Position numbers and translations under genes: made by a program. The notes under the pieces are model-generated. The model saw only the letters and a program-made list of their open reading frames with translations. It was not told the origin of the DNA and did not search any database. Shown piece after piece: positions 61,688-64,000 of a stretch of 64,000 nt of DNA. The stretch is from a virus, in IMG/VR virus record IMGVR_UViG_3300045110_000277, positions 1 to 64,000 of that record. The stretch is one strand, 5' to 3'. Positions within the stretch are counted from its first letter, which is position 1; each line of letters starts with the position of its first letter.

Positions 61688-61793
61688 GTGCGTCCACGTC
61701 TGGCTGGGTCACATCTGCCTGGCGTGCGGCGCGTGGGACGGCAAGGACATGGAGGGCAGCTCTGAAGAACCTGCCGGCGGCCCAGGTGGCTGA
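61680..61793 (+). CDS. 37-residue Cys/His mini-protein
   Basis: RCVHVWLGHICLACGAWDGK then an acidic Gly/Pro tail: C, H, H, C-x2-C, a compact zinc-binding pattern. ATG overlaps the micro-ORF end; the stop overlaps GTG 61786. Function unknown. Confidence 0.5.
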   Translation: MSRCVHVWLGHICLACGAWDGKDMEGSSEEPAGGPGG

Positions 61794-61959
61794 CCTAGAC
61801 GCCAACGACCGTTCGCAGGGGCCGACATGCCTGGAGGTGTTGGTCTTCAGGGCTGGCGAGGTCTTCCCGGAGGACCACGGCGACATCGTGATCGGCTGCG
61901 ATCTGCTCATCGACGGGCACGTGGAGCACGCGGGCGACGGCTGGAGGTGGACCGGGTGA
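61786..61959 (+). CDS. Small acidic protein of unknown function
   Basis: 57 residues from GTG 61786: ADLDANDRSQGPTCLEVLVF, RAGEVFPEDHGDIVIGCDLL, IDGHVEHAGDGWRWTG. It contains palindrome 26 in its first codons (A-N-D-R-S) and overlaps GTG 61956. The reading is supported by coding-like composition; the start is tentative. Confidence 0.5.
   Translation: MADLDANDRSQGPTCLEVLVFRAGEVFPEDHGDIVIGCDLLIDGHVEHAGDGWRWTG
61800..61817. repeat. AACG-NN-CGTT palindrome 26
   Basis: CGCCAACGACCGTTCGCA, at the 5' end of the small gene at 61786, 21 bp before its conserved-looking region. Confidence 0.85.
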
Positions 61960-62330
61960 GTCACCTGCGCCTGGTCCAGCCGTACTCGAAGGACGAGCAG
62001 ACCGGCGACGGTGACGCTCAAGCAGAGACGAAGGCGGTGCCAGCGGCCGTTCGTGCCGCGGTGCTGGAGCGAGATGGCCACAGCTGCCGGGTATGCGGGT
62101 CGTACGCGAAGGAGCCCGCGGTCCACCACATCAGCTACCGCTCGGAGGGCGGGCTGCACGTGGTGGAGAACCTGGTCACGGTCCACTGGATGTACGAGCC
62201 CCGGTGCCACGAGAGGGCACACGCAGACAAGGGCCTGTGGCAGCCGCTGCTGGCCGAGGTCGTGAAGCACGACGGGATGACCGCCATGGGCCTGCTGAGG
62301 CGCTACCGGGCAGCACAGGGGTGCTCGTGA
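61956..62330 (+). CDS. HNH endonuclease
   Basis: 124 residues: CRVCGSYAKEPAVHHISYRS contains CxxC and the HH of the beta-beta-alpha-metal site; GLHVVENLVTVHWMYEP supplies the Asn/His, and CHERAHADKG the final Cys and His. Phage HNH proteins may nick DNA in packaging or act as free homing-type nucleases. It is not beside terminase here. GTG overlaps the upstream stop. Confidence 0.8.
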   Translation: MSHLRLVQPYSKDEQTGDGDAQAETKAVPAAVRAAVLERDGHSCRVCGSYAKEPAVHHISYRSEGGLHVVENLVTVHWMYEPRCHERAHADKGLWQPLLAEVVKHDGMTAMGLLRRYRAAQGCS

Positions 62331-62551
62331 CGTACCGCGAGCCTCCCGAGGGCTGGTTGCAGTTCGGCACGCACGCCGTGCTGCCCATCGTCCCGCCGCT
62401 GCTGTTCAGCGAGGAGCGGGATGAGGTGGGAGATCCGCTCTGGGAACGGGCGTTGACACCCAAGGATGTCGCCGACTTCCTCTGGAGCATCGGCCACGTG
62501 ACCTCGTTCACCGCCGTGCGCGACCACTACAAGCTGAAGTGGACCTCGTGA
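62327..62551 (+). CDS. Small protein of unknown function
   Basis: 74 residues: YREPPEGWLQFGTHAVLPIV, PPLLFSEERDEVGDP, DVADFLWSIGHVTSFTAVRD, HYKLKWTS. GTGA overlaps on both sides. Function unknown. Confidence 0.6.
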   Translation: MTYREPPEGWLQFGTHAVLPIVPPLLFSEERDEVGDPLWERALTPKDVADFLWSIGHVTSFTAVRDHYKLKWTS

Positions 62552-62715
62552 GCCGGCACGCGCGGGACGCCAGCGACCATCCGTACGCGGAGGCGTTGGA
62601 GTGCCTCGACGAGCTGACCCAGATGCTGCTGGACACCGCGCGGGACGTGGAGTGGGCCAGGCAGGGCGGCTGTTACCCGTGGGAGTACCCGAAGCCTGGA
62701 GGTAGGCACGCATGA
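62548..62715 (+). CDS. Small protein of unknown function before the sigma gene
   Basis: 55 residues: ALECLDELTQMLLDTARDVE, WARQGGCYPWEYPKPGG. Its TGA overlaps the sigma-factor ATG (ATGA), so sigma synthesis is coupled to this gene. It might be a partner of the sigma factor (for example an anti-sigma), but no motif supports that. Confidence 0.55.
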   Translation: MSRHARDASDHPYAEALECLDELTQMLLDTARDVEWARQGGCYPWEYPKPGGRHA

Positions 62716-63458
62716 CAGACCTGGCCGAGACGTGGGCCGAGTACGGAGCCACCCGCAGCCCGGTGGCGAGGGACGCCCTGATCTTGGCGTACCGCCCGCT
62801 GGTCAGGTACGTGGCGGCCCGGCTGGCCCAGGGCCTGCCAGCGTCCGTTGAGGTCCAGGATCTCGCCAGCTACGGGGTCTTCGGGCTGATCGACGCCATC
62901 GAGAAGTACGAGATCGGGCGGGTGAAGTTCGAGACGTACGCGATCCAGCGGATCCGAGGAGCCATCCTCGACGAGCTTCGAGCCCTGGACTGGGCGCCAA
63001 GGTCCGTTCGCAGCAAGGCTCGTGCCATCGAGCGTGAGCTCAGCCGGCTGGAGCACGAGCTCGGGCGCACCCCGTCGGAGGAGGAGCTGGCAACGGCCGT
63101 TGGCGTTTCGGCGCAAGACCTGCGCCGCAGCTTGAGCCAGCTCCGCCTGGCCCAGACGGACAGCCTGGACCGCAGCGTGGCCGGGCCGGACGACACGGGC
63201 TCGACGCTGGCCGACCGGGTGGAGGACCGTTCGGACATCACGTTGACTCCGCAGATGGAGGAGGCCGGACGCCTGCTTTCTGAGGGTATTGCTCGACTTC
63301 CGGACCGCGAACGCACGTTCATGGCCCTGTACTACTTCGAGGGCCTGACGCTGGCGGACATCGGCGTCACCCTGCGGGTCTCGGAGTCGCGGGTCTGCCA
63401 GCTCCATACCCGGGCGGCGGTGGCGCTCCAGCGGATCCTCGCTGGGCAACTGGTCTGA
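62712..63458 (+). CDS. WhiG/FliA-family sigma factor
   Basis: 248 residues with full sigma-28-type structure. Region 2: LILAYRPLVRYVAARLAQGL, DLASYGVFGLIDAIEKYEIG, VKFETYAIQRIRGAILDELR, ALDWAPRSVRSKARAIE (very close to Streptomyces WhiG). Region 3: RTPSEEELATAVGVSAQDLR. Region 4: LPDRERTFMALYYFEGLTLA, DIGVTLRVSESRVCQLHTRA. WhiG/FliA sigmas read promoters with GCCGATAA at -10; about ten such sites precede phage structural genes here, so it is the probable late-gene activator. Contains palindrome 27 and a TGGCGCA-type palindrome. Confidence 0.9.
   Translation: MTDLAETWAEYGATRSPVARDALILAYRPLVRYVAARLAQGLPASVEVQDLASYGVFGLIDAIEKYEIGRVKFETYAIQRIRGAILDELRALDWAPRSVRSKARAIERELSRLEHELGRTPSEEELATAVGVSAQDLRRSLSQLRLAQTDSLDRSVAGPDDTGSTLADRVEDRSDITLTPQMEEAGRLLSEGIARLPDRERTFMALYYFEGLTLADIGVTLRVSESRVCQLHTRAAVALQRILAGQLV
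63088..63105. repeat. AACG-NN-CGTT palindrome 27, intragenic
   Basis: TGGCAACGGCCGTTGGCG inside the sigma gene (codons A-T-A-V-G), 3 bp before a TGGCGCA-type palindrome. Confidence 0.75.
63109..63127. repeat. TGGCGCA-N5-TGCGCCA palindrome, copy 6
   Basis: CGGCGCAAGACCTGCGCCG: perfect GGCGCA/TGCGCC arms, inside the sigma gene and adjacent to palindrome 27. Confidence 0.65.
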
Positions 63459-63482
63459 GTTCATCGCCCGTTTGGCCGATGA
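63456..63482 (+). promoter_or_regulatory. WhiG/FliA-like promoter candidate after the sigma gene
   Basis: TGAG (63456-63459), 15 nt, GCCGATGA (63475-63482), right after the sigma stop codon. It would let the sigma factor drive the downstream genes (63524 onward). Confidence 0.5.
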
Positions 63483-63523
63483 CCCTGGCGTTGACTCGGG
63501 CCACCCGTATGAGGGGGCAAGCC

Positions 63524-63772
63524 GTGGGGTTCGCAGCAAGCATCGAGAAGGCCAAGGCTAAGCAGGACACCAGGAACCGGAAGTGCTCAGTCCTTCTGGC
63601 GCTGGAGAGCATGACTCCGAAGGACCGGGCGGCGCTGACCGCCAGCCTGCTGGACGACGAGATCCGACACGCGACCATCGAGACGGCGCTGCGGGAGTCG
63701 GGGATCACCTACTGCAAGGCCGGGACCATCTCCCGGCATCGTTCCGGTGGCTGCTCGTGTGGTGACTCCTGA
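63524..63772 (+). CDS. Small HTH-like DNA-binding protein
   Basis: 82 residues: VGFAASIEKAKAKQDTRNRK, MTPKDRAALTASLLDDEIRH, ATIETALRESGITYCKAGTI, SRHRSGGCSCG. The end resembles small actinophage HTH proteins (A-I-A-R-A-L-R...G....T-V-x-R-H-R-R-G-x-C). GTG 63524 follows GAGGGGG; ATG 63479 would overlap the promoter-like site. Stop overlaps the next ATG. Confidence 0.65.
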   Translation: MGFAASIEKAKAKQDTRNRKCSVLLALESMTPKDRAALTASLLDDEIRHATIETALRESGITYCKAGTISRHRSGGCSCGDS

Positions 63773-64000
63773 TGGACCTCACCCCGGAAGCGATGGCGGC
63801 CCGGCAGCTGATCGCGGAGCTGCGCACGGCGCTCGTTGGCACCCAGCGGGAGCTGCGCAAGCAGAAGGACCGCACCGACCTGCTGGTCGAGGCCGTGATC
63901 CAGGGCTGCCGCGAGGCCATCCTCGCTCAAGGCCCGCTGCCAACGGTCGTTCGCACCAAGACGGCTCGCCGACCTGCAGCTGCCGGCAAGCCGGAGGTCG
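63772..64000 (+). CDS. Helical protein cut by the right edge
   Basis: Open for 76 codons to the window end: AMAARQLIAELRTALVGTQR, ELRKQKDRTDLLVEAVIQGC, REAILAQGPLPTVVRTKTAR. It starts as a charged coiled-coil-like region. ATG overlaps the upstream stop. Palindrome 28 lies at 63938. Function unknown. Confidence 0.6.
   Translation, partial: MDLTPEAMAARQLIAELRTALVGTQRELRKQKDRTDLLVEAVIQGCREAILAQGPLPTVVRTKTARRPAAAGKPEV
63938..63955. repeat. AACG-NN-CGTT palindrome 28, intragenic
   Basis: TGCCAACGGTCGTTCGCA in the gene cut by the right edge (codons P-T-V-V-R). Confidence 0.85.

Noticed and set aside
147-63955. Dispersed palindromes as CRISPR repeats or insertion-sequence ends
   Set aside because: Spacing is irregular over kilobases, there are no equal-length spacers, no Cas genes, and no transposase. 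The copies lie inside intact genes without target duplications.

Overview
The window is part of the genome of a high-GC, double-stranded DNA tailed phage with siphovirus architecture that infects an actinobacterium. The evidence is the phage module order (small and large terminase, portal, protease, scaffold, major capsid, connectors, tail tube, frameshifted tail chaperones, a 1,521-residue tape measure, tail tip), very high G+C in third codon positions, frequent GTG starts with ATGA/GTGA overlaps, and a WhiG-type sigma factor typical of sporulating actinomycetes. Both window ends cut genes or gene strings, so the genome continues outside. No integrase, DNA polymerase or tRNA gene was found.

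Layout. 0-8.1 kb: a CHAP endolysin, an orphan C5 cytosine methyltransferase, a coiled-coil/polyproline/GH26-like protein, a one-helix membrane peptide and a run of small or beta-rich proteins. 8.1-10.9 kb: regulatory region with the only leftward gene, a secreted Rpf/transglycosylase-like protein and a LexA DNA-binding-domain-only protein. 10.9-22.1 kb: RusA-like resolvase, terminase, portal, protease, scaffold, decoration and capsid genes. 22.1-29.8 kb: accessory virion and fibre genes, including three tandem glycine-rich paralogues and a long repeat protein. 29.8-48.2 kb: connectors, tail tube, G/GT chaperones, tape measure and tail tip; two tip proteins carry GH26-like domains. 48.3-49.2 kb: two small membrane proteins (holin candidates). 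49.4-64 kb: early-type genes behind a structured leader RNA: Cas4-like nuclease, Acb2-like anti-CBASS protein, Sak4-like ATPase with a probable ssDNA-binding partner, primase-helicase, two LuxR-type HTH proteins, many small zinc-ribbon proteins, an HNH protein and the sigma factor.

Two regulatory systems stand out. (1) An 18-bp palindrome with core AACG-NN-CGTT occurs at 28 places (hand count) with a perfect core, plus more than 20 one-mismatch relatives, between genes and inside genes in all three codon phases. Chance would give about one perfect core. It resembles the actinobacterial LexA/SOS box (CGAAC-N4-GTTCG), and the phage encodes a 76-residue protein that is just a LexA winged-helix domain without the self-cleaving peptidase. 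This looks like a LexA-fold counterpart of mycobacteriophage stoperators, or a decoy array for host LexA. (2) A WhiG/FliA-like sigma factor (62712-63458) coexists with about ten promoter-like sites of the form nnAG-N15/16-GCCGA(T), the spacing of WhiG promoters, mostly just upstream of structural genes. A second rare palindrome, TGGCGCA-N5-TGCGCCA, occurs six times and abuts two of these promoters.

All calls come from reading the sequence. Family names are from recognised motifs, not database searches; counts and chance expectations are hand estimates.
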